This document shows positions 26,610 through 35,050 of a stretch of DNA of 46,015 nucleotides, piece by piece; positions within the stretch are counted from its first letter, which is position 1; each line of letters opens with the position of its first letter. Under the pieces are notes generated by a model. The model was not told where the DNA came from, searched no databases, and worked only from the letters and a program-made list of their open reading frames with translations. The stretch spans positions 1 through 46,015 of the forward strand of contig JAFNIQ010000009.1 of assembly GCA_017601395.1 (NCBI GenBank). The letters are read 5' to 3'. The position numbers and the translations under genes are program-made. The stretch comes from Candidatus Brockarchaeota archaeon. GTDB taxonomy: Archaea; Thermoproteota; EX4484-205; JAAOZP01.

Positions 26610-29028
26610 CCTCCTCAGCGCCCCAGCCCATCTCGCCACTCTTAAACTTCTGCAAATATTCATGCATTTTAATAATTGTATTTTGATAAACGTTCCCTTC
26701 AGCAGCAGAAACGTAGACGAACCATAAGCGGTCAGGATTAACCCCCATCTTACCAAGCTTCTTCTTCAAAGCCTCAACCCTCCTGCGAGCCCACTCATTG
26801 CCGCTGATGTAGTGACAGTCTGCAGGGTGACAAGGCGCGACGAGAACCATGCCCGCTCCCTTCTCGAAGGCCCTCAGGATCATCTTCTCACTCACTCTCC
26901 CTGAGCACATGACTCTGATTATCCTCACGCTTGAAGGATATTCAAGTCTAGACACTCCAGCGAAGTCCGATCCGGCATAACTACACCAATTACAGCAGAA
27001 ACTTATAATTTTTTCTTTGGGTTGTTCTTCCAAGGCTGCGTCGATTTGCGCAAATATTTGCTCGTCTGTAAAGTGGTGTTGGTTGAGCGCGTTGAAGGGG
27101 CAGCCTGCTGTGCATGTTCCGCATCCTGCGCACATTGATTGCGTGACCTGTATTATTTTTCTTCCTTCCGTCTCTATGGGTTTTAGGGCTTGGAAGGGGC
27201 ACATTTTTGTGCATGCTAGGCAGCCTTTGCATTTCAGCGGGTCGACGTAGCTTGTTATTGGCTCGAGCTCCATGAAGTCTTTCGAGAAGAGCATGAGTGT
27301 TTTTGAGGCTGCTGCATGCCCCCTGGCTATCGTCATCGGTATGTCCGTTGGGCCTGCGCATGAGCCCGCTAAGTATATGCCGTTTACAACTGTTTCAACG
27401 GGTTTGAGCTTGATGTGTGCCTCCATGAAGAACCCGTATTGGTCTCTTGGTACTCTGAGTATTTCGCCGAGCCTGTCTGTGCCTTCCGAGGGCTGCATGC
27501 CTGTTGCTAGGACTACGAGGTCGTATTGATCCTCTATTATTTCTCCGCTTAGAGTGTCTTCAACCCGTATCTTCAGCATTCCGTTTTCTTCCTCGACTCC
27601 GCTGGGTCTTCCCCTGATGAATCTTACTCCCTTTTCTCTCGCCATTCTGAATATTGTTTCATACTCTTTTCCACCTGCTCTGATGTCAATGTAGTAGACT
27701 GTTACCTCCATGCTAGGATTGTTCTTCTTAACGAGGAGCGCCTGCTTCAGGGTTATCATGCAGCATATTCTTGAGCAGTAGATGTTTGTCTGCTCGTCCC
27801 TACATCCTACGCATTGTATGAAGGCCGTTTTTCCAGCGGGTTTCCCGTCTGAGGGCCTGACCAGTCTTCCCCGCGTGGGGCCGTCGGGTGTGAGCATTCT
27901 CTCCAGCTCCATGCTTGACAGAACATTTCTAAGCCGGCTGTAGCCGTACTCTGGCTTCCTTAAGGGATTGAAAAGGTCGAAGCCGGTTGCGAGAATTATC
28001 GCACCAACCTTTAAGACTTCCTCCACGCCCGGTGCTTTAAGGTCTATTGCTTTAACTGGGCATGCTTCTACGCATTCGCCGCAGCCAGTGCAATTCTTCT
28101 CGTCTATTACTGCCGCTAAGGGTTTTCCGACAAGCCCGTGAACATGGAGGGTTTTCTCAAGGCCTTGATCGCAGGCAACAGTGCCCTGAGTCTTCTCAAC
28201 CAAGTATATCGCCCTCCTTTTTGAAAACCCGTGGGAAAACTCCTCTTCAACCTGGACTGGACACTTCTCAACGCATTTGCCGCAGCCCACACACTCCTCC
28301 GAAACCTTTGACGGTTTCCTTCTTAATGTTGCAATGAAGTTGCCAACGTAGCCCTCCACCGCGACGACCTCGGATTGTGTCAGCACTCTTATGCGGGGGT
28401 GTGTGAGAACCCTGTTGATCATCTCGTTAACAAGGCAGGCTGTGCAGTCCACCATGGGGAAAGTTTTGCCGAGAAGCCTTGCTTTACCGCCTAGAATAGC
28501 TTGTTTCTCAACAAGCACTACGCTGTAACCCGCGTCCGCAACGTCAAGCGCAGCCCTCATGCCCGCCAGCCCGCCGCCTATCACTAGCAGTGTTTTCTCC
28601 ACCGGGACGATTATCGGCTCAAGCGGCTCCAGGAGCCGGGCCTTGGCGACAGCCATCTTAACAAGGTCGATGGCCTTCCTAGTGGCGCCCTCAGGGTCAC
28701 TCATGTGTACCCAGGAGCAGTGCTCCCTTATGTTAGCCATCTCGAAAAGATACGGGTTTAAACCTGCTTCCGAGACGCATGCTCTGAACGTTGGCTCATG
28801 CATCTTCGGGCTGCAGGCTGCGACGACAACCCTGTTAAGCCCGTATTCTTTAATTATCCTCTTTATCTCAGCCTGGCCAGCATCCGAGCAGGTGTAAAGG
28901 TTGTGAGAAGAGTAGACGACGTTGGGAAGAGTCTTAGCATACTCGGCAACCTTGACGACGTCGACTGTGCCCGCGATGTTCTTGCCGCAGTGGCATACGA
29001 AGACACCTATCCTCGGCTCTCCGCTCAT
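26593..29028 (-). CDS. hdrA: Heterodisulfide reductase subunit A fused to MvhD-like domain
   Basis: An 811-residue iron-sulfur flavoprotein. The order is an N-terminal HdrA domain (IGVFVCHCGKNIAG and CSPKMHEPTF), an FAD-binding Rossmann motif (VIGGGLAGMRAALDVADAGY, about 150-170), ferredoxin motifs CVGCGKCVEKCP and CTGCGECVEACP, then CVGCRDEQTNIYCSRICC. Two more clusters (CKGCLACTKMCP, CAGCGTCTAGCP) follow. The C-terminus from about 670 is an MvhD domain (ISFCCNWCSYAGSDFAG and APCHPADCHY). HdrA is the flavin bifurcation or electron-distribution subunit, and MvhD normally links it to hydrogenase. No hdrB, hdrC or hydrogenase gene is in the window. It is translated from ATG overlapping the polyferredoxin stop by one base. 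Confidence 0.92.
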   Translation of the reverse strand: MSGEPRIGVFVCHCGKNIAGTVDVVKVAEYAKTLPNVVYSSHNLYTCSDAGQAEIKRIIKEYGLNRVVVAACSPKMHEPTFRACVSEAGLNPYLFEMANIREHCSWVHMSDPEGATRKAIDLVKMAVAKARLLEPLEPIIVPVEKTLLVIGGGLAGMRAALDVADAGYSVVLVEKQAILGGKARLLGKTFPMVDCTACLVNEMINRVLTHPRIRVLTQSEVVAVEGYVGNFIATLRRKPSKVSEECVGCGKCVEKCPVQVEEEFSHGFSKRRAIYLVEKTQGTVACDQGLEKTLHVHGLVGKPLAAVIDEKNCTGCGECVEACPVKAIDLKAPGVEEVLKVGAIILATGFDLFNPLRKPEYGYSRLRNVLSSMELERMLTPDGPTRGRLVRPSDGKPAGKTAFIQCVGCRDEQTNIYCSRICCMITLKQALLVKKNNPSMEVTVYYIDIRAGGKEYETIFRMAREKGVRFIRGRPSGVEEENGMLKIRVEDTLSGEIIEDQYDLVVLATGMQPSEGTDRLGEILRVPRDQYGFFMEAHIKLKPVETVVNGIYLAGSCAGPTDIPMTIARGHAAASKTLMLFSKDFMELEPITSYVDPLKCKGCLACTKMCPFQALKPIETEGRKIIQVTQSMCAGCGTCTAGCPFNALNQHHFTDEQIFAQIDAALEEQPKEKIISFCCNWCSYAGSDFAGVSRLEYPSSVRIIRVMCSGRVSEKMILRAFEKGAGMVLVAPCHPADCHYISGNEWARRRVEALKKKLGKMGVNPDRLWFVYVSAAEGNVYQNTIIKMHEYLQKFKSGEMGWGAEEAKAVA

Positions 29029-29849
29029 CAGAGCCTAGCCTCCTCGATAAGCCTTCTTATCCTACGGTAGCCTTCAGCATCCAGCTCTCTCGCCAAGGTT
29101 TTCCCGCCCAGAAGGTTCTCAAGAGCGTTAGCCCAGACTGCTGAGAAGCCCTCGCCGTGAAGGACCCTCCGCCTGACCACGGTTATCGCGTGATTCCTGC
29201 ATACATCCAGATGGACACAGGCGTTGCACAGTATGCAGTACCTGGGGTTGACGCTTATTACCCCGCTGGTTTTAGAGATGGCTTTCGTCGGACAGGCTTC
29301 CACGCAGGCGTCGCACTTCTCCTCACACTTAGACTCATCTATAAATACTGTTCCCTCGAACAAAGGGTTTACCTTTACCGCTTTCTCGGGGCAGGCGTCT
29401 TCGCACCATGGGCATCTTAAACACTTCTCCTCGTCAACCCTAAGGTTGTGCGCAGAGTCTATCTTCAGCGCGCCGGTTGGACAGGCTTTGGAGCATTCGA
29501 AGCAATCGCTCCTGCATTTCGATTGGTCAACCCTGATCTTAGGCAAGGGGAGGGGGAAGCCTCCTGAGGAAACCAGTGGGTTAAAACGCTTACCGTTAAC
29601 CGTCATGGTTATCGCACTAGTTGGGCAGAATGGTTCGCATGCGCCGCATAGGCTACACTCCTCACTTATTTTAAGCGTTAGCGAGCCATCCTCCTTTCTC
29701 GCAAGCCTGATCGCATTTTTAGGGCAGACCCTGATGCACACGTCGCAGAAAATACACTTGCCCCTTTCCAGGGTTAGACGGACGTAATCAGTGTAGAAAC
29801 GCCTCTCAACGGTTAGCAGAGAAGCATCCTCGGACAGCCTTACCGCCAA
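29028..29849 (-). CDS. Polyferredoxin with six [4Fe-4S] motifs
   Basis: A 273-residue protein made of cysteine motifs in series: CIFCDVCIRVCP, CSLCGACEPFCP, CRSDCFECSKACP, CLRCPWCEDACP, CEEKCDACVEACP, and an irregular last one, CILCNACVHLDVC. Three of these are ordinary CxxCxxCxxxCP sites, and the third and fifth have an extra residue in the first spacing. A basic helical tail of about 50 residues follows. It would move electrons in steps between ferredoxin-type donors and HdrA, with which it forms an operon (stop and start overlap). It resembles MvhB/VhuB-type polyferredoxins. The direction of electron flow cannot be told. Confidence 0.88.
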   Translation of the reverse strand: MAVRLSEDASLLTVERRFYTDYVRLTLERGKCIFCDVCIRVCPKNAIRLARKEDGSLTLKISEECSLCGACEPFCPTSAITMTVNGKRFNPLVSSGGFPLPLPKIRVDQSKCRSDCFECSKACPTGALKIDSAHNLRVDEEKCLRCPWCEDACPEKAVKVNPLFEGTVFIDESKCEEKCDACVEACPTKAISKTSGVISVNPRYCILCNACVHLDVCRNHAITVVRRRVLHGEGFSAVWANALENLLGGKTLARELDAEGYRRIRRLIEEARL

Positions 29850-29935
29850 TTAGCCGGGGGAAGACTCACCAGCGCTGTAGAAAAACTTTTTGAAACGGTA
29901 AACGACTAGTTAAAGCCCTCGGAAAGTCTTATATC

Positions 29936-30259
29936 GTGCCCTTCATGAATATTTTGACTGGTGCTTTGAACGAGGTTGAGCTGGAGCTTGTGGGAAGGTT
30001 CCGCGAGCTCTTCAAAAGGAGAAGCATGAGGATCAGTATTGAGCCAGGGACGAGTCTACTTGAAATCGTCACTGAGCTTGGTAGGGCTATTGGGGTTGAT
30101 CTACGCTCAGAGTTCATAGGACCTGACGGCAAGCCAATGGAGGAGTCTTCCCTGATAATAGTTAACGGAAGGGTTGTCGACCTAACTAGGATGAGCGAGC
30201 AATTTATTAAGCCTGGGGACAGGATTGTCCTAGCACCCTCAGTAGCTGGAGGAGGATAG
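29936..30259 (+). CDS. MoaD/ThiS-like ubiquitin-fold protein
   Basis: A 107-residue protein with the beta-grasp pattern RISIEPGTSLLEIVTELGRAIGV, SLIIVNGRVV and PGDRIVLAPSVAGGG, ending in Gly-Gly-Gly as in sulfur-carrier proteins activated at a C-terminal GG. It lies three bases before the tungsten aldehyde oxidoreductase gene. It is therefore likely a MoaD-type carrier giving the dithiolene sulfur of the pterin cofactor of that enzyme (inference from context). The listed GTG at 29936 adds a short non-conserved N-terminus; an internal ATG or TTG (29945, 29966) may be the true start. Confidence 0.78.
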   Translation: MPFMNILTGALNEVELELVGRFRELFKRRSMRISIEPGTSLLEIVTELGRAIGVDLRSEFIGPDGKPMEESSLIIVNGRVVDLTRMSEQFIKPGDRIVLAPSVAGGG

Positions 30260-30261
30260 GG

Positions 30262-32112
30262 TTGAAGGGCTACGCTGGGAAATACTTGATTATAGACCTG
30301 ACTAGGGGCAAGACATCCGTAGGCAGGGTTGACGAGTCTTTCGCCCTAAACTACATAGGTGGCTACGGGTTTGGGGCGAGGACGCTTTACGACATGATGC
30401 CTAAGCCAGCGGAGGTAGACCCGTTTTCACCCGAGAACGTTTTAATCTGGTGGACCGGCCCGTTAGCAGGGACGATCTCGACAGCCGGTAACAAGTATGC
30501 TGTTTTCGCGAAATCCCCCCTGACCGGTATTTTCGGGTTTGGAATCTCCTCAGGCCTATTCGCGTCAGAGTTTAAGAGCGCAGGCTGGGATGGTGTTGTT
30601 TTCACAGGCAGGTCTGAGAAACCCGTCTACCTTACTATCGACGATGAGAATATTGAGCTTAGAAGCGCTTCCAGCATCTGGGGCAGGACAACCTGGGAGA
30701 CCGAGGAGATGATCAAGGAGGAGCTTGGAGACGAGTCTTTCACAGTAGCCTCAATAGGCCCGGCTGGCGAAAGGATGGTTAGGCTGGCGAACATCACGAA
30801 CGAGAGGAACAGGCAGGTCGGCAGATGCGGCCTCGGCGCGGTAATGGGCTCTAAAAACCTTAAGGCGGTTGCAGCCCGAGGGACAAAGGATGTTGAAGTA
30901 TTCGATACAGAGGGCCTCGTAAAGTTCATAGCTGAGTTGAACGAGCGCTGCCAGGGAAGTGCGACGGAGAAGTACAGGGTCTACGGGACTCCTGCGAACA
31001 TTCTCGTGCACAACAAGCTGGGATGCTTGCCGTCATACAATTTCCAGAGGGGCACGTTCGAATATGCTGAGGAAGTGTCCGGGGAGATGATGCTTAAAAC
31101 ACACGTTAAGAAGATAGTCGCATGCGCAGGATGCCCCATAGCTTGCGACCATGTTAACCAGGCTAGGGAGGATTACGCCGGCACGGTTTCAAGCGTCGAC
31201 TACGAGAGCCTAGAGCTGCTTGGCCCCAACTGCGGCATACGTAGCCTAGACACTATAACAAAGGCTGTTGAGATTTGCGACACGCTTGGAGTCGACACGA
31301 TTTCCGCGGGCAACGTGATTGGATGGGCCATGGAGTGTTTCGAAAAGGGCATCCTGACGAAGGATGACACTGACGGCGTTGAGCTCAGGTTCGGCAGCAA
31401 CGAGGCCCTGCTCGAAGCCCTTAGGAGAATGTGTCTTAAAGAGGGTAGGCTTGGAATGCTGCTCAGCGAGGGGGTCAGGAGGGCGTCTCAAATAGTTGGG
31501 AAGGGCTCTGAAAGGTTCGCTGTGCATTGTAAAGGGCTTGAGTGGGCTGCATACGAGTTAAGGTCGCTCCAAACATCAACCCTGGGCTTCGCCGTCTCAA
31601 ACAGGGGTGCGGACTACCTTAGGTCGGGCTCATACCAGGTTGATGTTAAAGGCAAGGTTGACAGGCTTAGGCTCGATAAAAGCAGGGGGAAGATAGTTTA
31701 CGACGGTGAAAACCAGTATGCGGTGATAGACTCCCTGATAATATGCAAGTTCACCAGAGGAGTCTTCAAATCCATGGACGAGCTTGCGAAGCTCTACACG
31801 CTTGTAACAGGCTTAAGCATGACTGGCGAGCAGATCCTGAAGGCAGGGGAGAGAATACATAATGTTGCGAGATGCTTCAACGTTAAGTGTGGCGTGACGA
31901 GGAAGGACGACTACCCGCCTCCAAGGGCTTTCGAAGACCCGTTGCCCGACGACATCGTTAAGGGGGCGGTTATAAGGAGGGAGGAGTACGACGAGGCTTT
32001 AGACGGCTACTACGAGTGCAGAGGCTGGAACAGGGACGGAGTGCCTTTGAAAAGCAAGCTTTTAGAGCTCGGCTTAACCAAGGAGGCGGAGGAGGTTGGA
32101 GTCGAGGCTTAG
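30262..32112 (+). CDS. aor: Tungsten-containing aldehyde:ferredoxin oxidoreductase
   Basis: A 616-residue member of the AOR family, which oxidises aldehydes to acids and reduces ferredoxin. The N-terminal domain (GYAGKYLIIDLTRGK; GGYGFGARTLYDMMP; WTGPLAGT; GNKYAVFAKSPLTG) binds the bis-pterin tungsten cofactor. The [4Fe-4S] ligands are CAGCPIACDH in the middle and DSLIICKF near residue 500. Further cofactor contacts are NERNRQVGRCGLGAVMGSKNLKA and KGLEWAAYELRS. Start is TTG 30262, directly behind the MoaD-like gene, and the 3-prime end overlaps the ferredoxin gene. The subfamily (AOR, FOR, GOR or WOR4/5-like) cannot be settled by eye. Confidence 0.93.
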   Translation: MKGYAGKYLIIDLTRGKTSVGRVDESFALNYIGGYGFGARTLYDMMPKPAEVDPFSPENVLIWWTGPLAGTISTAGNKYAVFAKSPLTGIFGFGISSGLFASEFKSAGWDGVVFTGRSEKPVYLTIDDENIELRSASSIWGRTTWETEEMIKEELGDESFTVASIGPAGERMVRLANITNERNRQVGRCGLGAVMGSKNLKAVAARGTKDVEVFDTEGLVKFIAELNERCQGSATEKYRVYGTPANILVHNKLGCLPSYNFQRGTFEYAEEVSGEMMLKTHVKKIVACAGCPIACDHVNQAREDYAGTVSSVDYESLELLGPNCGIRSLDTITKAVEICDTLGVDTISAGNVIGWAMECFEKGILTKDDTDGVELRFGSNEALLEALRRMCLKEGRLGMLLSEGVRRASQIVGKGSERFAVHCKGLEWAAYELRSLQTSTLGFAVSNRGADYLRSGSYQVDVKGKVDRLRLDKSRGKIVYDGENQYAVIDSLIICKFTRGVFKSMDELAKLYTLVTGLSMTGEQILKAGERIHNVARCFNVKCGVTRKDDYPPPRAFEDPLPDDIVKGAVIRREEYDEALDGYYECRGWNRDGVPLKSKLLELGLTKEAEEVGVEA

Positions 32113-32584
32113 GAAGATAATTGTCTGCGACCCTGACAAGTGCAACGGGTGCAGGATATGCGAATACATATGCTCTTTCGCAAGCGAGGGCGTTTTAAAC
32201 ATTAAGAAGTCCAGGATAAGGGTTGTAAGGATAGAGCCCTTCCTAAACCTGGCTGTAACGTGCAGGAAGTGCGAGGACCCTCCCTGCGTCAAAGCATGCC
32301 CGAGGGACGCTTTAACGCAGAAGCCCAGCGGAATCATAGTTGTAGACGAGAACAAGTGTAACGGGTGCGGCTGGTGTGTTGAAACATGCCCCTTCGGAGT
32401 CATAAGGCTTCATCTCGACAAGAGGAAGATCATTATCTGCGATTACTGTGAGAAACACGGCTACCCGAGGTGCGTCGAATACTGCCCGAAGGAGGCTTTG
32501 AAATACGTTACTCTCGACCAGGCTGCCAGGGAGCTAAGCAAGAAGGCTGTTCAGACCCTTATGCAGGAGCTCGCCGTCAAGTAG
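32096..32584 (+). CDS. Four-cluster ferredoxin partner of the aldehyde oxidoreductase
   Basis: A 162-residue protein with four [4Fe-4S] binding sets: CNGCRICEYICSF, CRKCEDPPCVKACP, CNGCGWCVETCPFG and CDYCEKHGYPRCVEYCP. The arrangement is that of HycB/CooF/DMSO-reductase B-type electron-transfer subunits. Its TTG start lies inside the end of the aor gene (17-base overlap), so the two are translated together. It would take electrons from the tungsten enzyme and pass them to free ferredoxin or to the HdrA/polyferredoxin proteins encoded next door (inference). Confidence 0.88.
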   Translation: MESRLRKIIVCDPDKCNGCRICEYICSFASEGVLNIKKSRIRVVRIEPFLNLAVTCRKCEDPPCVKACPRDALTQKPSGIIVVDENKCNGCGWCVETCPFGVIRLHLDKRKIIICDYCEKHGYPRCVEYCPKEALKYVTLDQAARELSKKAVQTLMQELAVK

Positions 32585-32603
32585 AATCAGTCTCAGAAGA
32601 GGC

Positions 32604-33545
32604 TTAGCCGAGAGTTTGAAACCCGGCTTCCTCGAGAACAGGTGAAGCAACATACCTGCTGTAACCCCTGTATATCAGGAGCTCTATCCTCTGGCCTACG
32701 GATTTCCTTCTAAGCTCCCTCACCAAGGAGGCTGAGCTTTTAACAGGCTTACCGTCTATCATGGTGACAACGTCCCCAGGCCTCAGGCCGGCTCTCTCAG
32801 CAGGGCTCCGCGGAGAAACCTCCACGACGAGCGCCCCGTAGTCAACGCCGAGCGAGTAATAGTTTGCGATCTGCTTGTTGACGTCTATCGACTTAACGCC
32901 GAGCCAAGGCTTAACCATCCTGCCGTACTTCTTGAAGGATTCGATGAGGGGCTTGATGGAGCTTATGGGTATTGCAAAGCTTATACCCTGGGCGAAAGGT
33001 ATTACTGCAGTGTTAACCGCTACAACCTCACCCTTAAGGTTGACCAGGGGCCCGCCGCTGTTCCCAGGGTTTATCGCAGCATCAGTCTGAATAAGCTCTG
33101 GGAAGAAAAGATCCCTTGAAACTATCTGCCTGTCTAAAGCGCTTACAACACCCATTGTTACGGTCGGCTCGCCAGCGAGGCCGAGCGGGTTTCCAACTGC
33201 GATAACTATCTCGCCAACCCTAAGAGTGTCCGAGTCGCCCAGCTCAGCAGGCTTAAGGCCCGCATCGTCAACCTTGATCAAGGCTATGTCAAGGCTTGGG
33301 TCGGCTCCTACAACCCGGCCCTCCGTCATAAGCCCGTCGGAGAAGGATGCTTGAATACGGTCTGAACCCCTTATAACGTGATGATTAGTCAGGAAAAGGC
33401 CTTCCTCGTCGACAACTATGCCTGAACCCACGCCGTGAACAGGAAAAGCGTAGAAGAAAAACTCGTAAACCATTTTAACAGTGCTCACGTTAACAATGCT
33501 GGGCTTAACCTTTTCAACAGCCTTAACAATCTCCTCGCTCAGCAA
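32604..33545 (-). CDS. HtrA/DegP-type serine protease with PDZ domain
   Basis: A 313-residue trypsin-fold protease with a C-terminal PDZ domain. The catalytic triad is visible as TNHHVI (His), DPSLDIALIKV (Asp) and INPGNSGGPLVNLKG (Ser). The PDZ domain starts near residue 215 (WLGVKSIDV) and includes SPAERAGLRPGDVVTMIDGKPV. There is no signal peptide or membrane helix, so it is either cytoplasmic or exported by another route. It would degrade misfolded proteins. Start is TTG 33545, about 25 bases downstream of GATATAAGC on the minus strand. It is divergent from the DHH gene. Confidence 0.9.
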   Translation of the reverse strand: MLSEEIVKAVEKVKPSIVNVSTVKMVYEFFFYAFPVHGVGSGIVVDEEGLFLTNHHVIRGSDRIQASFSDGLMTEGRVVGADPSLDIALIKVDDAGLKPAELGDSDTLRVGEIVIAVGNPLGLAGEPTVTMGVVSALDRQIVSRDLFFPELIQTDAAINPGNSGGPLVNLKGEVVAVNTAVIPFAQGISFAIPISSIKPLIESFKKYGRMVKPWLGVKSIDVNKQIANYYSLGVDYGALVVEVSPRSPAERAGLRPGDVVTMIDGKPVKSSASLVRELRRKSVGQRIELLIYRGYSRYVASPVLEEAGFQTLG

Positions 33546-33606
33546 GAATCCTCGTTAACAGTGCTACGCGTATGCTTATATCCGTTTCTAATGTTTATTT
33601 CCACCT

Positions 33607-33625
33607 CCTGCTTCTAATAAGCAGG
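33607..33625. promoter_or_regulatory. Stem-loop just before the DHH gene start
   Basis: CCTGCTT-CTAAT-AAGCAGG is a perfect 7-base stem with a 5-base loop, ending one base before the TTG start codon at 33627. Formed in RNA it would sit on the ribosome landing site of the DHH gene and could lower translation. Formed in DNA it lies between two divergent promoters. Confidence 0.3.
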
Positions 33626-33626
33626 C

Positions 33627-34793
33627 TTGGAACAGTTTGAAGCAAGCCTTGCGAAGGCTGTTGAGGAGCTTAGGCGCAGGGTTGGAGAGGCCGTTTTAAT
33701 CCACCACGACGAGGCCGACGGGGTTTGCTCAGCGGCGATAGTTGAAACAGCGCTTGAGAAAATGGGTTTCCACGTTAAAACCCTCTGCCTAGACAAGCTT
33801 TTCCCAGAGGTTCTTGTGAAAACCCTCTCCGAGCACCGTGTGACGGTGTTAAGCGACATCGGCTCAGCGCACGTCGGGAAGATAGAGGAGAACATCGGGA
33901 AGGATTGCCTAGCGGTCATCCTTGACCACCATGATACTCAGCCTTCGCGGAAAAGCAATGTTCTAAACCTGAACCCTGAGCTCTACGGGTACCGGGGTGA
34001 GAGAGACGCTTCAGCCTCGACAGTAGCCTATCTTTTCGCCAGGAGGGTTGACAAGGGTTTAAGCAGGATTTCCCACCTGGCGGTGATAGGCTCGGTTGAA
34101 ACACCTGGTGAACCAGCAGGCTTCAACAGGATCGCGCTGGAAGACTCTTTAAAAGAGGGTGTTGTTAAAAAGTGGGGGAAAGACTTTAAGATAGTCGCGG
34201 AGGGCTTCGGCATCTCAAGGGTTAATGCCTCCCAGATCCTCACGATACTCGCCTCAGTGGGATACTACAGGGGAGGCGTGGAGAAGGCTCTCGAGGCCTG
34301 TTTAAAGGGCTTCACGCCAGAGGCCCTAAGCCTCTCGGAAAAACTCGAGGAGGAGAGGAGGAGGGCTAACAAGGCGCTCCTAGCCACGATAATCAGGAGG
34401 GGGCTGGGGGAGAAGAGGAGCCTGCAATGGTTCGACTCCGGCAGCTTTTTCAAGGGAATGGGCAGCAAGGTTCTCGGAAGCTTCACATCCTTCTTAAGCT
34501 ATCAGAGGATTGTCGACGAAAGTAAATACTTAATCGGGTTCATGGAGATTCCGAGGGAGATACCTGGCTACGGCCTGCTTTCGAGTAACTATGTGAAAGT
34601 GTCGGCGAGAGCGCCTTCGAAACTTAGGAGGATGATAGAGGAGGGTGTTAAACCACCGTTGTCAAAAATTCTCCCGGAAGCCTGTGCTGAGCACGGGGGT
34701 TTTGGAGACGGGCACAGTGTTGCAGCATCAGGAGTGCTACCCGTCGGGGTGGAGGAGAAGTTTCTGGAAACCCTTGACGGCTTAGCTGGCTGA
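33627..34793 (+). CDS. DHH-family phosphoesterase (RecJ-like)
   Basis: A 388-residue protein of the DHH/DHHA1 family. Metal-binding motifs are IHHDEADGVCSAA at about residues 24-36, TVLSDIGS, LDHHDTQPS at about 100, and the C-terminal DHHA1 motif GGFGDGHSVAASG. This layout fits archaeal RecJ-like single-strand nucleases or nanoRNase/cyclic dinucleotide phosphodiesterases. It resembles the archaeal GINS-associated nuclease group in length but could be another paralogue. Start is TTG directly behind a small stem-loop. It is followed by the lysine-rich micro-gene. Confidence 0.78.
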   Translation: MEQFEASLAKAVEELRRRVGEAVLIHHDEADGVCSAAIVETALEKMGFHVKTLCLDKLFPEVLVKTLSEHRVTVLSDIGSAHVGKIEENIGKDCLAVILDHHDTQPSRKSNVLNLNPELYGYRGERDASASTVAYLFARRVDKGLSRISHLAVIGSVETPGEPAGFNRIALEDSLKEGVVKKWGKDFKIVAEGFGISRVNASQILTILASVGYYRGGVEKALEACLKGFTPEALSLSEKLEEERRRANKALLATIIRRGLGEKRSLQWFDSGSFFKGMGSKVLGSFTSFLSYQRIVDESKYLIGFMEIPREIPGYGLLSSNYVKVSARAPSKLRRMIEEGVKPPLSKILPEACAEHGGFGDGHSVAASGVLPVGVEEKFLETLDGLAG

Positions 34794-34823
34794 GCCGCGG
34801 CTGGTAAAAAAGTTAAAAAACAA

Positions 34824-34835
34824 AAAGTTTAAGTG
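34824..34835 (+). promoter_or_regulatory. Promoter of the lysine-rich micro-gene
   Basis: AAAGTTTAAGTG, preceded by a purine-rich BRE-like AAAAAACAA, lies about 30 bases before ATG 34861. The expected transcription start would be five or so bases before the ATG. Confidence 0.5.
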
Positions 34836-34860
34836 TATGCTTGCATAATATTTACTGAAG

Positions 34861-34920
34861 ATGGCCGCTAAGAAAAAGGCTAAGAAGAAGACAACTAAGA
34901 AGACAACTAAGAAGTGTTGA
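34861..34920 (+). CDS. 19-residue lysine-rich basic peptide
   Basis: A complete small gene too short for the ORF track. Ten of 19 residues are lysine, the rest Ala and Thr, in a repeating KKxTTKK pattern, with a final Cys and no acidic residue. It has its own TATA-like promoter at the right spacing, a start codon almost at the 5-prime end of the message, and a T-rich terminator 25 bases after the stop. The composition resembles the tails of histone H1-like and other nucleic-acid-compacting proteins, so binding to DNA, RNA or polyphosphate is the obvious guess. The function is unknown. The fixed gene architecture argues against chance. Confidence 0.6.
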   Translation: MAAKKKAKKKTTKKTTKKC

Positions 34921-34944
34921 CGCGACTTTTAAAATCCCCTCCTC

Positions 34945-34957
34945 TTTTTTTATTTTT
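34945..34957 (+). terminator. T-rich terminator after the micro-gene
   Basis: TTTTTTTATTTTT follows the stop codon by about 25 bases. Poly-T tracts of this kind end transcription in archaea without a hairpin. Confidence 0.55.
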
Positions 34958-35050
34958 CAATTAATGATAGGAACCCTTTAACAAGCTTCACCTCTAGGCC
35001 CACGCATCCTTGAGAGACCTCACACCCAGGAGCATATTCAGGAACGATGC

